A stretch of 64,000 bases of DNA from Pseudomonas laurylsulfatiphila (GTDB lineage: Bacteria > Pseudomonadota > Gammaproteobacteria > Pseudomonadales > Pseudomonadaceae), in assembly GCF_002934665.1 (NCBI RefSeq), contig NZ_NIRS01000002.1, positions 558,001-622,000 of the forward strand, read 5' to 3'. The notes under the pieces are model-generated. The model was not told where the DNA came from. It did no database searches and was given only the letters and a program-made list of their open reading frames with translations. The position numbers and the translations under genes were made by a program. Within the stretch, counting starts at the first letter, position 1. Each line of letters starts with the position of its first letter. Of this stretch, positions 1 through 8,578 are shown one piece after another.

Positions 1-129
1 CTATTTTTGTTGAATAGTCTGTTTGAGGTATTACCGAGGGCTGAGTTTGATCAACCATGACGCCAGTATTTTCCCCACATGTCTGCACGGTTGCTTCATC
101 CATCAATCACAACGAGGCGCTTGATCGCT

Positions 130-831
130 ATGGAAAAAGTCATCTATCTGCTGTGGCGTGATGCTCAAGTCAGTCCTGATACCTTCAGCCATCGCCTGCG
201 CAGTGAAGTCGCCGGGCAATTGCTGGCACTCGGTGCCAGTAGCGTGCAACTGAACCTGTCCGATGTCGATGTGCAGCCCGCAGCCGGGCTGCGCCAGGAA
301 AACAACCGACCACTGCCCGATGCCAGCCTGTCGCTGTGGCTGGACAGTGCCAACGGTCCCGCTCGTCGTCCTTTCGACAGCGTCATCACGGCCGCAACGG
401 CACGCATGGCTGCCTACCTGGTATGCGAGTCGGTAGCCATCGCCAATACTCGCTTCCCGTCAACGCCCGGTGAACGTACTCACGGGTTCGCCCAGTTGGC
501 CCTGCTGACCCGACCTCCGCGTCTGACGCACGAAGCCTGGCTGGACATCTGGCGCAACCATCACACTGAGGTGGCCGTAGACACGCAGGACAACTTCCAA
601 TACGTGCAAAACCTGGTGGTGTTGGCGTTGTCGCACGGTGCGCCAAGGATCGATGCCATAGTCGAAGAATGTTTCCCACCCGCTGCCATGACCGATCCCC
701 GGGCCTTTTTCGATGCCGTGGGCGACGAAGCGAAATTCCAGCGTAACCTGGCGACGATGATGGACAGCTGCAGCCGATTCCTTGATTTCGACAAGATCGA
801 CGTGCTGCCTACCAGCCAGTACTGTCTATAG
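130..831 (+). CDS. EthD-domain-like protein
   Basis: A 233-residue protein with two halves that look like dimeric alpha/beta-barrel (EthD/ferredoxin-like) repeats. The first half begins MEKVIYLLWRD and the second holds the stretch FAQLALLTRP followed by WLDIWRNHHTEVA, close to the W-x(n)-H pattern of EthD proteins. The family is associated with oxidative degradation loci but its biochemical role is mostly undefined. I chose the ATG at 130 because homologous proteins begin directly with the first beta strand; an in-frame ATG at 79 would add 17 unstructured residues. No signal peptide or membrane segment is seen. It stands alone, convergent with the LysR gene on its right, so context gives no substrate. 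Confidence 0.7.
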   Translation: MEKVIYLLWRDAQVSPDTFSHRLRSEVAGQLLALGASSVQLNLSDVDVQPAAGLRQENNRPLPDASLSLWLDSANGPARRPFDSVITAATARMAAYLVCESVAIANTRFPSTPGERTHGFAQLALLTRPPRLTHEAWLDIWRNHHTEVAVDTQDNFQYVQNLVVLALSHGAPRIDAIVEECFPPAAMTDPRAFFDAVGDEAKFQRNLATMMDSCSRFLDFDKIDVLPTSQYCL

Positions 832-900
832 GACCGGGTAATCGCCAAGCGTGCGCGGCTGAATGTTGATGTCCACTTTTCCAGGGTGCTGATTCGGCCA

Positions 901-1836
901 TCAGTCACCCATCGACCCCAGGAGCCACTGGCGAAATATCTCGGCAGCGGCAGAACGCTTACGATGCTTGAGCGACACCAGGAATTCGCCATTGCCTGTC
1001 ACGCATTCGAAAGGCGTCACCCGCTGCAATTCTCCCTTGGCCAGCGCCTCATCGGCCATGAACGTCCAGGCCAGGCCGATGCCCATGCCTTGTTGAACGG
1101 CCCGATACGCCAACGTCAGCTGGTTGAAGACCGGGGCTTTGTCGCGCGCGACGAAGTCGATACCAAAGTGGCCGAACCATTGATGCCAGTCCAGACACTG
1201 CCAGGCGCAGGTGTCGATCTGCACCAGGTTGGCTTGCGCCAATTGTTCCAGCGTCTCAACCCCCGAGACATCCAGAGAAGGATGAGCCACGGCATAGACG
1301 ATTTCCGGCAGCAGGAAATCGCTGTCCAGCGAAGGCCATTGGCCAGAACCGTAGAGAACACCCACGTCGAAATCATTGAGGCTGGCCTCATCGAATTCAT
1401 TCATCGCGTGCACGTGCACGGCGATGTCGGGGTACGCCTTGTTGAATTCGATCAGTTTCGGGAACAGCCAGAATTGGGCCAGGGCATGGGTCGCCAGCAC
1501 AGAGACGGCGTTGGACTGATGAACGTTGCGAATTCGCGTGACGCTTTGGTACATCGTGGTGAGGAGCACGTTGACTGTCATCAGCAGTTCATCCCCTGCG
1601 CTGGTCAACTTGACCCCTCTCGGTTTGCGCTCGAAGAGCGGGACGCCCATGCAGTCTTCAAGCTGGCGCATCTGTTTGCTCACGGCGCTCTGGGTCAGAA
1701 ACAGTTCGCCGGCGGCGCCCGTGAAGCTGGCGTGTCGTCCCACGGCCTCGAACGTGATCAGGGTCTCCAATGGGGGCAAGGTACGCAGATAACGGTTGAT
1801 GACGGATCTCCAGGACTGGCGATTGCTGCAAGACAT
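901..1836 (-). CDS. LysR-family regulator, GcvA-like
   Basis: About 311 residues. The N-terminal winged helix-turn-helix is clear: LITFEAVGRHASFTGAAGEL, then LTQSAVSKQMRQLE and GVPLFERKPRGVKLTSAG. A periplasmic-binding-protein-like effector domain follows (roughly residues 90-300). The LPPLETLITFEAVGRH opening is typical of the GcvA subgroup. The start is uncertain: an ATG at 1890 adds 18 residues, the ATG at 1836 has only a poor purine stretch, and a GTG lies near 1800. It is divergent from the EamA transporter at 1927, and LysR proteins commonly control such a neighbour, so the transporter is the likely target. That is inference from arrangement. Confidence 0.88.
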   Translation of the reverse strand: MSCSNRQSWRSVINRYLRTLPPLETLITFEAVGRHASFTGAAGELFLTQSAVSKQMRQLEDCMGVPLFERKPRGVKLTSAGDELLMTVNVLLTTMYQSVTRIRNVHQSNAVSVLATHALAQFWLFPKLIEFNKAYPDIAVHVHAMNEFDEASLNDFDVGVLYGSGQWPSLDSDFLLPEIVYAVAHPSLDVSGVETLEQLAQANLVQIDTCAWQCLDWHQWFGHFGIDFVARDKAPVFNQLTLAYRAVQQGMGIGLAWTFMADEALAKGELQRVTPFECVTGNGEFLVSLKHRKRSAAAEIFRQWLLGSMGD

Positions 1837-1926
1837 TCCCCTGCGGAATGGGTGACCAACTTTATATCGCAGGTGGCGCTTATCTGCCATGGCTAGAATG
1901 CGGCTAAACAGCCTGCCAGAGCCAAG

Positions 1927-2877
1927 ATGATGAACAGTGGCGTTGTATTTGCGATATTGGCGGGTGCCATCTGGGGTGGCGTGATTATCGGCCCTTCGTT
2001 GCTGCCGGAATTCAATGCCGTGCTGATCAGCAGCGTAAGGTTTGCCCTGTACGGGATGATCTCGCTCCTCGTGGCCTTGCCCTTCGCGTCCCGGCTGCTG
2101 TCGCGTTTGACGCGCCGCGATGTCTGGATGCTGCTGCGTCTGTCACTGACCGGCAATGTCCTGAACTACGCGCTCCTGGGCGCTTCCGTACAACTGAGCG
2201 GGGTGACCGCGGCCGCCCTTATCAACGGCATGATGCCGGTCGCCATCACCTTTCTGGGGCGTAGCGATGCAGGGTCCCTGCCCCTGACCAGGCTCAAGCT
2301 CCCCTTGCTGCTGGTATTCCTGGGCATCGTATCGGTCAGTCTGGAACATACCGGCGTGCAGGTGGAGAGCACCTCGCTGTCTTCCCGGTTACTGGGCCTG
2401 GCGTGCGGGTTCAGTGCCGTGGCCTGCTGGTCGTGGTACGCCACCCACAACGCCCGGTATCTCAAACAAAGCCATTTCAACAGCAGCGAATGGTCGACGC
2501 TGACCGGCATCGTGACAGGCATCGTGGCGATCGTGTTCGGCATCGCGGCTTTAATGCTGTTCCCGAACCTGGTGCCCTCTGAGGTTGAAAGCAGCCGCTG
2601 GACGACTTTCCTGTGGGTATGCCTGTTCCTGGCACTCTGTGGTTCATGGCTGGCCAATGGGCTTTGGAATGCTTGCTCGCGTCGCATGCCCGCGTCGTTG
2701 AGCGGCCAGATGATCGTGTTCGAAACGCTGTTTGCCTGCGTTTACGGTTTTCTGTTCAGCCAGCGCATGCCTGGCTTGATGGAAGTGGTCTCGATCGTGT
2801 TGCTGGTGGGCGGGGTCGTATGGGCGGCGAAACGTCATCGGATAATGCCGGTGAAACAGGCTGAACCCTGCGAATGA
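1927..2877 (+). CDS. EamA/DMT-family inner-membrane transporter
   Basis: A 316-residue protein made almost wholly of hydrophobic segments, consistent with ten membrane helices in two EamA repeats. Repeat one opens with VVFAILAGAIWGGVIIGPSLL and repeat two covers about residues 150-300. Drug/metabolite transporters of this family usually export small metabolites or amino acids; the substrate cannot be read from sequence. The gene starts MMNSGV, so either of two adjacent ATGs may be used. It is divergent from the GcvA-like LysR gene with a very short intergenic region, which argues for co-regulation. Its end is about 65 bp from the stop of the leftward diguanylate cyclase gene. Confidence 0.88.
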   Translation: MMNSGVVFAILAGAIWGGVIIGPSLLPEFNAVLISSVRFALYGMISLLVALPFASRLLSRLTRRDVWMLLRLSLTGNVLNYALLGASVQLSGVTAAALINGMMPVAITFLGRSDAGSLPLTRLKLPLLLVFLGIVSVSLEHTGVQVESTSLSSRLLGLACGFSAVACWSWYATHNARYLKQSHFNSSEWSTLTGIVTGIVAIVFGIAALMLFPNLVPSEVESSRWTTFLWVCLFLALCGSWLANGLWNACSRRMPASLSGQMIVFETLFACVYGFLFSQRMPGLMEVVSIVLLVGGVVWAAKRHRIMPVKQAEPCE

Positions 2878-2942
2878 CAGCCGATACCGTGGCGCAAAGC
2901 CGGGTATCGGTGCCGACGCTTTCGGCGACGTCGAGACGACGG

Positions 2943-4397
2943 TCAGGGCAGAGGTTGGAGATTGGTCTTGAAGGCAGTGACCACACGGTTACGGCCTTCG
3001 TGTTTAGCGTGATACAGGCGTTGATCGGCTGTACGCAGAATGGCCTCGATGGTGTCGCCATCGCGACCGGATTGCGATACGCCGATGCTCACTGTGACCA
3101 CGGTTGGCCGCTGCAGGCCATGAAAAGAACTATTGGCAACGGTGCTTCGCAGACGCTCGGCGATTTCGTGCGCGCCTTCAAGTGAAGTCTGAGGCAGCAG
3201 TATCATGAATTCTTCTCCGCCCACTCGGGCCACGCCGTCATACGGCCGGATCGAATCGAGGCATTTCTCCACGAAACTCTTCAGGATGTCATCGCCCACC
3301 TGATGCCCGAAGCGGTCGTTGATGGACTTGAAATTATCCAGATCCAGTGCCAACACGGAGAACGGCGCATCGCCACGTTTGGTCCGGCCAATTTCGCCTT
3401 CGACCCGCTCCATGAACCGACGCCGATTATCAGCGCCTGTCAGTGGATCGGTCGCCGCAAGGTGCCCGAGTTCTTGATTGGTGCGCTGGAGTTCCTGCAG
3501 GGCGCTCTCGGCATACGCCATCGCTTCGGCAAGACGCACCATCAACTCCTCTTGGCTGTAGATCCTGGAAAACGACCGCGTGGTAAGGAACGCTTGCCCG
3601 ACCCCATAGCTCAACATGAAGAATCCACCGGCGAAGATCGCGTGAGCGAGCCACCACATATGGTTCCACGGACGTGCAAGGATGAAGGCAAGGGAGGACA
3701 GCGCGAACGCGGTGACCGAGATGATGAAAATGGTCATCAGCGGCGAACGGATACGGCGCAGCAGAAGTATTGTCACGGTCAACGTGGAAAGAACGAGGGC
3801 ACCCCCCTCCATCGAGAGGCGCACCGCGAGATTACCGGCGATCGGCAAATTCGCGACGTACGCCACTGCCAGGTCAACCACCAGGAACAGTCCTATCCAG
3901 GTCAACCACGGGCGGGCCTTCATTCGTTGGTCCGCGGCATCCGGTGGGCGGTGGTACGACAGCATTCCGATTAACAGCAAAATCGACATGACCAGTCGAG
4001 AGGCCGGTCCATAAAGCAGGAAGAGCCAGATATTGTGGTGTGCAAGCCCGGTGAACGCACCATGCAACGCGTAGATCACTACAAAGCCGAGAAATCCAAG
4101 CGTCATCCATCGCAGCAGCGGCTCTCCCGATGACTGATAACAGCGCCACGTGACGTAAGTCACAAACAGGCCTGCCAGGGTGGCTGCCGTGATCGCAAAG
4201 ATATGGAACAGGTGATTTTCGAATAAAAGCGTGGGGTCCTGAAAAAAGTACAAGTAGCCAATCAGATACGCCGGAACAAGCGAAAACCCTGCGAGCAGCA
4301 AGCAGGCGTAAACCTTGACCATCAGGCGAACGGCTTCAGGTGGCTCGTCGGTGGCGATGAGATTGCTCATGGGACCCTCCGGTTTCGATCCGTTCAT
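2943..4397 (-). CDS. Membrane-anchored diguanylate cyclase (GGDEF)
   Basis: 484 residues. The first ~290 hold about eight hydrophobic segments, ending in HAIFAGGFFMLSYGVG, and act as a membrane sensory module I cannot assign to a named family. A coiled stretch (YAESALQELQRTNQELGHLAA) links to a GGDEF domain. The active-site motif is GGEEF at residues 393-397, and RPYD sits five residues before it in the position of the RxxD inhibitory site. The enzyme should therefore make c-di-GMP and be product-inhibited; no EAL domain is present. The start codon overlaps the epoxide-hydrolase stop as ATGA (4394-4397), which implies translational coupling. An alternative Met lies nine residues further in. 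Confidence 0.92.
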   Translation of the reverse strand: MNGSKPEGPMSNLIATDEPPEAVRLMVKVYACLLLAGFSLVPAYLIGYLYFFQDPTLLFENHLFHIFAITAATLAGLFVTYVTWRCYQSSGEPLLRWMTLGFLGFVVIYALHGAFTGLAHHNIWLFLLYGPASRLVMSILLLIGMLSYHRPPDAADQRMKARPWLTWIGLFLVVDLAVAYVANLPIAGNLAVRLSMEGGALVLSTLTVTILLLRRIRSPLMTIFIISVTAFALSSLAFILARPWNHMWWLAHAIFAGGFFMLSYGVGQAFLTTRSFSRIYSQEELMVRLAEAMAYAESALQELQRTNQELGHLAATDPLTGADNRRRFMERVEGEIGRTKRGDAPFSVLALDLDNFKSINDRFGHQVGDDILKSFVEKCLDSIRPYDGVARVGGEEFMILLPQTSLEGAHEIAERLRSTVANSSFHGLQRPTVVTVSIGVSQSGRDGDTIEAILRTADQRLYHAKHEGRNRVVTAFKTNLQPLP

Positions 4398-5353
4398 AGT
4401 TTTTTCAGGAACCCCAGTAGCAGCTCATTGACCTCTGTCGCCCGCTCTTGCTGTATCCAGTGGCCGGCACCTTCGAGGATATGACACCCGCGCAGTTCCG
4501 GCAGTGTCTGCGCGAAGGCTTCGATCTGCCGCGGGGAACTCGGAAACTTCAGCACGGCGTCGCGGCTCCCGGCAATGAACATCGAAGGCTGGCGGATAAT
4601 GCAACCGCGCCAGGGTGCCAGCAGTGCCCATGAGCGCGTCATGTTGCGGTACCAGTTCAAGCCGCCGCGAAATCCGCTGCGGGTGAATTCGCGGGTGTAG
4701 TAGGCAATATCCTCCAGGCTTAGCCAGCCTGGCAGGGTTTCAGGCTCGATCATCGCGCCCAGGAAGCCCTGGCCCGGCTGCAGCCGGCCGAACACCGGCC
4801 CCTCGGGCGCGTCCCCCGAGCCACTGAAGTAGATGCACCGGATCGACGACTCGACGTCTCTTTCCAGCTCGGCCTCGGCCACACCCGGCGCCTGGAAATA
4901 CTGGATGTAGAAGTCGCTGATACCCCGCGAGACCAGCGCGCTGAGGAGCTCCACGCGCGCCGGCGGCGAGAAGGGAACGCTCATGCCGACCACTGCGTGG
5001 AACATATCGGGTCGCAGCAATGCGGCGCTCCAGGCCACCTGCGCACCCCAGTCATGGCCGACGATCACGGCTTGCCGTTCGCCGAGTGCGTTGACCAACT
5101 CGACCATGTCGCCTACCAGGTGGAGCGTGGTGTAGGCGTCGGGTTCGGCCGGCGCATCTGTGCCGCCATAGCCGCGCATGTCGGGCGCTACCGCCCTGTA
5201 GCCGGCGGCCGCCAGCGCCGCAAGCTGGTTGCGCCACGAATACCACAGCTCCGGAAAACCGTGGCATAGCAAAACCAGCGGGCCGCTACCTTGCGTGGCT
5301 ATCCGCATGCGGATGCCATTGATGTCGAGCAGTTCGAGGTGTGGCTCGTTCAT
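4394..5353 (-). CDS. Alpha/beta hydrolase, epoxide-hydrolase-like
   Basis: 319 residues in the epoxide hydrolase branch of the alpha/beta fold. HGFPE at 31-35 supplies the oxyanion hole, GHDWG puts the nucleophile at Asp101, and GAGHWIQQE near the C-terminus carries the catalytic His. The WYSWR and DMRGYGGTD motifs are typical of soluble epoxide hydrolases and fluoroacetate/haloalkane dehalogenase relatives. The start at 5353 (MNEPHLELL) lies 17 bp after the stop of the upstream oxidoreductase gene. The upstream partner may generate the substrate, for example by mono-oxygenation, but the compound is unknown. The stop overlaps the diguanylate cyclase start. Confidence 0.85.
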   Translation of the reverse strand: MNEPHLELLDINGIRMRIATQGSGPLVLLCHGFPELWYSWRNQLAALAAAGYRAVAPDMRGYGGTDAPAEPDAYTTLHLVGDMVELVNALGERQAVIVGHDWGAQVAWSAALLRPDMFHAVVGMSVPFSPPARVELLSALVSRGISDFYIQYFQAPGVAEAELERDVESSIRCIYFSGSGDAPEGPVFGRLQPGQGFLGAMIEPETLPGWLSLEDIAYYTREFTRSGFRGGLNWYRNMTRSWALLAPWRGCIIRQPSMFIAGSRDAVLKFPSSPRQIEAFAQTLPELRGCHILEGAGHWIQQERATEVNELLLGFLKKL

Positions 5354-5369
5354 GTGCGCTTCCTGCGAT

Positions 5370-6782
5370 TCAAGCGATGGCCCCCAGCAACCGTGGCAAA
5401 CTCGCCACAGCCTGCTGCCTGCTGACATAGAGTCGATGCAGCTGTGCCAGTTTCTCGGTGTCGGTTTCTTGCAAACCCCTGACCACCGCCGTCATGAAGT
5501 ACAAACGCGACTGCTTGATCCAGCGGGCCAGGCCGTCATGCTCTCCCCAGCGTAGTTGATTACCCAGGTAGACCGCCCAGATTCTGATCCAGTCCGTGGG
5601 GACGTGAGGCGGGGGGACCATTGTGCAGAGCGCATTCATCTGCGTTTGATCGACCAGGTGGCTTTCCACATAGGCGATCAAGGCCGCGCTGAACACGGGT
5701 TGGCAACTGCTGACCATCCACAGGTTGATCTTGCCGCCATCGAACACCTTCATGTCCGGGAGTGTCGGGATGGCACTGGCGCTGCAATCAATGTGCAGAG
5801 CATTTGGGCCCGTGGCGATACTGCCCTGCTCGAGCACGATGCGCGTTGGCTCGATCACCCGCACCCGCCCCAGGCGCACGATGTTGTCGATGCGTCGCAG
5901 CTCACGCAGTTCCGCCTGTGTGACGCTGGCGCAACGGTAGGCAGTGGGTTCGACGGACGTGTCCAGGCGCAGGAGCTGACCTGTCGCCTCAAGCCTGGTG
6001 AACAGGTCCGGGATCGAGTCTGCGGCGGCGATGGCCTCGAACTGTGCCGTGAGCCCCCCGATGGTTCGTTCGAAGCTGTCGAGACCGGGTTGCATGTTGG
6101 CCCGGTCGATCAACCACGGATCGTTCGGCATGATCCAGCAGATTGTTGCGGGCGCAACACCGTTTTGCAGCAACCACAGGCAAGCGTCGATCCCGGTCTT
6201 GCCCGATCCCACCACGACGTAGCTGGCGTATGGGTGGCGGATTTTCGGCAAGTCGTTCAGTGGCACGCATTGCACGCCGGGTTCCACCCTGTACCTGGGC
6301 GGATGGGTCGAGGGCACGGCCGTCCGGGCATGGGTGGCGTCCACCACCTTTTTGCTCACTCGGACCTGATGGTCTGCGCCGCTGACGAGCGAGGTAAACC
6401 GGTGATCGTCAATGCGGTCGCCGGTGTAGTTGCACATGGGGAAAAAACGGACTCGACCTGACGGCAGAAACTGCTGATTCATCACCTGATCGAAGTAGCT
6501 CACCACCTCGGCACCGGAGGCCAGCTCATACAAGCCCTCGTTCAGTGCCGTCGTGTCTTTCGTTCCGCTGCCCAGTTCCCGTGAGTTGACGCCATAGAAG
6601 GCCGAGGGCTGGTGCAATCGGACAAAGGGATAGGCATCATTCCAGTGCCCGCCAGCGCGTTCGTGTCGATCCACCATCACGATGCGTGCATTCGTTTCCT
6701 TGAGTAGCGTATCGACGAAGGCCATGGCCATCGCGCCAGCACCGATGACCAGGTAGTCGGTTTCAATCGGATTTTCGTCCAT
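5370..6782 (-). CDS. FAD/NAD(P)-binding oxidoreductase
   Basis: 470 residues with an N-terminal Rossmann dinucleotide-binding motif (YLVIGAGAMAMAFVDTL; the glycine pattern is GAGAMA rather than GxGxxG). After VMVDRHERAGGHWNDAYPFVRLHQPS, a motif typical of flavin-dependent monooxygenase-like proteins, comes a second nucleotide-binding motif, YVVVGSGKTGIDACLWLL, near residue 190. These two sites fit a flavoprotein using NAD(P)H, such as a Baeyer-Villiger or N-oxygenase-like enzyme, though I could not find a clean signature for either. It is the first gene of a three-gene leftward operon with the epoxide hydrolase and the diguanylate cyclase. Confidence 0.75.
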   Translation of the reverse strand: MDENPIETDYLVIGAGAMAMAFVDTLLKETNARIVMVDRHERAGGHWNDAYPFVRLHQPSAFYGVNSRELGSGTKDTTALNEGLYELASGAEVVSYFDQVMNQQFLPSGRVRFFPMCNYTGDRIDDHRFTSLVSGADHQVRVSKKVVDATHARTAVPSTHPPRYRVEPGVQCVPLNDLPKIRHPYASYVVVGSGKTGIDACLWLLQNGVAPATICWIMPNDPWLIDRANMQPGLDSFERTIGGLTAQFEAIAAADSIPDLFTRLEATGQLLRLDTSVEPTAYRCASVTQAELRELRRIDNIVRLGRVRVIEPTRIVLEQGSIATGPNALHIDCSASAIPTLPDMKVFDGGKINLWMVSSCQPVFSAALIAYVESHLVDQTQMNALCTMVPPPHVPTDWIRIWAVYLGNQLRWGEHDGLARWIKQSRLYFMTAVVRGLQETDTEKLAQLHRLYVSRQQAVASLPRLLGAIA

Positions 6783-7187
6783 ATGGCTGCACCGTTCTGA
6801 AGGTTGCCCTCCTTCAACCTCCGTAGATTAGCCACCCATGCCACGGGCAATAGAACGAATGCTTCTGACTTCCATAACCAATGGAATTAATGGCTGCAGC
6901 CCGCGCGCCAGACGGATGCCCCGCCAACCGCCGGGCTCTATTGTGGTGATCACCGGTTGAATCCACAGCCGATTGCTGCCTGTCACGAAGGACTCGGCCA
7001 ACTGATTTGAAGGCACTGATTCACCCTGCGTAAAAATCCGTCATGACATGTTATGACCTCCTTCAAAAACGGACTTTAACCAACAAATTCAGGGGTTTTA
7101 GGACGAATGGTCGAGAGGCGTCAAGCGCGGGGAATTGCAGAGAGTTTGCAGCCACTACAGGCTTTTCAGACGGGCACGTTCGTCGTG
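6783..7187. other. Intergenic region without a supported gene
   Basis: Upstream flank of both the leftward oxidoreductase operon and the rightward DUF2790 gene. A 62-codon open frame on the minus strand (6828-7016) has no recognisable domain, signal peptide or good ribosome site and is not called. The promoter of the leftward operon should lie just right of 6782, but I could not single out -35/-10 elements with confidence. Confidence 0.5.
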
Positions 7188-7245
7188 GTGAAGTGAACTT
7201 CACTTTCGTCACGTGTCACATTAAGTCCTTGTCAAGTGAACTTCA
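7188..7245. promoter_or_regulatory. Paired palindromes upstream of DUF2790 gene
   Basis: A perfect interrupted palindrome GTGAAGTGAACTTCAC occupies 7188-7203 (arms GTGAAGT/ACTTCAC). A second, weaker copy TCAAGTGAACTTCA occupies 7232-7245. They share the 10-mer AAGTGAACTT and their centres are 43 bp apart, close to four helical turns. The second site ends two bases before the GGAGG ribosome site at 7248-7252. The layout looks like a two-site operator or activator region for the DUF2790 gene; no cognate regulator is identifiable. Confidence 0.55.
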
Positions 7246-7261
7246 GTGGAGGTACAGCCTT

Positions 7262-7540
7262 ATGAGCATGGCCACGATCGTCAGTGCCGTGATTTCCAGT
7301 CTCGCACCCAGTGTCTTTGACCAGAACAACCTGCAAGACCCCGGTGCGCATGTCTCAGCCGTCGAATACCACTACGGTATGGACATCGATGTGAAACGGG
7401 TGCTGCAGCGCACCGATACATCCGACAAGACCGGCGTAGTACCGGTGACCCTGGTCTACGAAGACAGCGAGGGCGAGATTCACAAGATCCGTTTCCTCGA
7501 ATGGGGTGGAAGCCCTGCCGACCCTACCAGCATTGCCTGA
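7262..7540 (+). CDS. DUF2790 small exported-type protein
   Basis: 92 residues. The C-terminal ~55 match the DUF2790 pattern of Pseudomonas: VSAVEYHYGMDIDVKRVL, then VTLVYEDSEGEIHKIRFLEWG. Family members are normally periplasmic; here the N-terminus (MSMATIVSAVISSLAPS) is only weakly hydrophobic and lacks basic residues, so export is uncertain. The ATG at 7262 is chosen because GGAGG (7248-7252) stands nine bases upstream; the open frame itself extends 73 codons further left without a plausible start. Some DUF2790 genes are known to respond to metals such as copper. The function of the domain is undefined. Confidence 0.8.
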   Translation: MSMATIVSAVISSLAPSVFDQNNLQDPGAHVSAVEYHYGMDIDVKRVLQRTDTSDKTGVVPVTLVYEDSEGEIHKIRFLEWGGSPADPTSIA

Positions 7541-7597
7541 TCAACTCGTCGATCGGGTTCCGGGCCTAGCCGCCCCCCCCAACAAGAAACGGAAGTT

Positions 7598-7677
7598 AAA
7601 CCTCCTGTGCACTCAGTGCGATTGAGGTTTTGTGTTACCTGAAAATGGACATATTCGAATGACTGAAAGTTCATTCG
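7598..7677 (+). promoter_or_regulatory. Structured leader, copy 1, of duplicated membrane gene
   Basis: Two hairpins are conserved between the upstream regions of the paralogous genes at 7823 and 26216. The first has arms AAACCTC (7598-7604) and GAGGTTT (7624-7630), followed by a T-rich stretch, and may terminate transcription from the DUF2790 gene. An inner GCAC/GTGC pairing is visible in this copy. The second has arms CGAATGA (7656-7662) and TCATTCG (7671-7677). In the second hairpin the arms are identical between copies while the loop differs, which suggests selection on the fold. Confidence 0.5.
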
Positions 7678-7822
7678 CGAAACTCACTATTATCTTGGTG
7701 GCGTGTTGCCCCAGGATTAATTGATAACAATGGCTGGATCTGAATGGCTGTCAGCAACGGTAAATTCCAATCATGCCGTGTCGCGAGCCAAGTTGATTCA
7801 CTATTGAATAAAAGAGGTCACC

Positions 7823-8476
7823 ATGGAACTTAGTATGTTCTCTTCGTCCACCGTGGAATATGTGCGTTTGGGCGTTGTATATTTTCATCTTATCGCCTGT
7901 TGCGTGGCAATCGGGCTGGTGTTGACCAGTGACATTGCAATGGTCAAGCAACTCCTGAAGGGGGATGCGTCGGGTCACCACGATGACGCGCACATGGAAA
8001 GCCTTCAAAAAACCGTATCGCTTGCACTTGTAGCGCTTTGGATTACTGGCATTGGTATCGTCGGGATCGATTATGCCGGTAAAGGGATGGAGTATTTCCT
8101 CAATCCAAAACTGCAAGCCAAAATCGGCATCGTTGTACTGCTGACCTTTAACGGCTTCCTGTTGCATAGCGCTGTATTGCCGGCGCTGAAAAAAGCCGGT
8201 TCGTTACTCAAACTCTCCTTCAGCCTGCGCATGCTGGCGCTGTTCTCCGGCGCTCTCTCTGCCGTGTCCTGGTTCTATGCCGCCATGCTCGGTGTCGGTC
8301 GTCCGCTGGCCTGGAAGTACTCGCTGGTCGAGTTGCTGGCAGCCTATCCGGTTCTCATCGTCGGCGGCTTCGGGATGATGGTCCTGCTCACTGCCTGGGC
8401 AAAAGACAGAGACACCGAAGCGCGTATGGAGCAAGGCTTCAGGGCTCCAGGAAACGCCGCCCTCGCTGGATGGTAA
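7823..8476 (+). CDS. Hydrophobic membrane protein, copy 1 of a duplicated pair
   Basis: 217 residues with about six hydrophobic segments (LGVVYFHLIACCVAIGLVL, VSLALVALWITGIGIVGI, IGIVVLLTFNGFLLHSAVL, and three in the C-terminal half). A short His-rich cytosolic or periplasmic loop, DASGHHDDAHMES, lies near residue 50. I do not recognise the family. By hand alignment it differs from the protein at 26216-26869 at about 24 of 217 positions, mostly at the two ends. Start: ATG at 7823 preceded by AAGAGGTCACC. The gene follows DUF2790 and is followed by a hairpin at 8523-8551. The His-rich loop and DUF2790 neighbour could hint at metals, but this is speculation. Confidence 0.8.
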   Translation: MELSMFSSSTVEYVRLGVVYFHLIACCVAIGLVLTSDIAMVKQLLKGDASGHHDDAHMESLQKTVSLALVALWITGIGIVGIDYAGKGMEYFLNPKLQAKIGIVVLLTFNGFLLHSAVLPALKKAGSLLKLSFSLRMLALFSGALSAVSWFYAAMLGVGRPLAWKYSLVELLAAYPVLIVGGFGMMVLLTAWAKDRDTEARMEQGFRAPGNAALAGW

Positions 8477-8522
8477 AGCCCGGCTGAACAAGGAAGTTCG
8501 GCTTCAGCCAATAAAACCCGCT

Positions 8523-8551
8523 GTTAGCAGTACGGAAACGGTGCTGCTAAC
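8523..8551 (+). terminator. Terminator-like hairpin after membrane gene copy 1
   Basis: GTTAGCAG (8523-8530) pairs with CTGCTAAC (8544-8551); the stem extends inward with TAC/GTG around a GAAA-containing loop. There is no T run, so an intrinsic terminator is possible but not certain. Confidence 0.45.
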
Positions 8552-8578
8552 GCCGGTTTAAACGAGATCCCGCGGCCT

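Noticed and set aside
6828..7016. 62-codon minus-strand frame between the oxidoreductase and DUF2790 genes
   Set aside because: No recognised domain, signal or convincing ribosome site.
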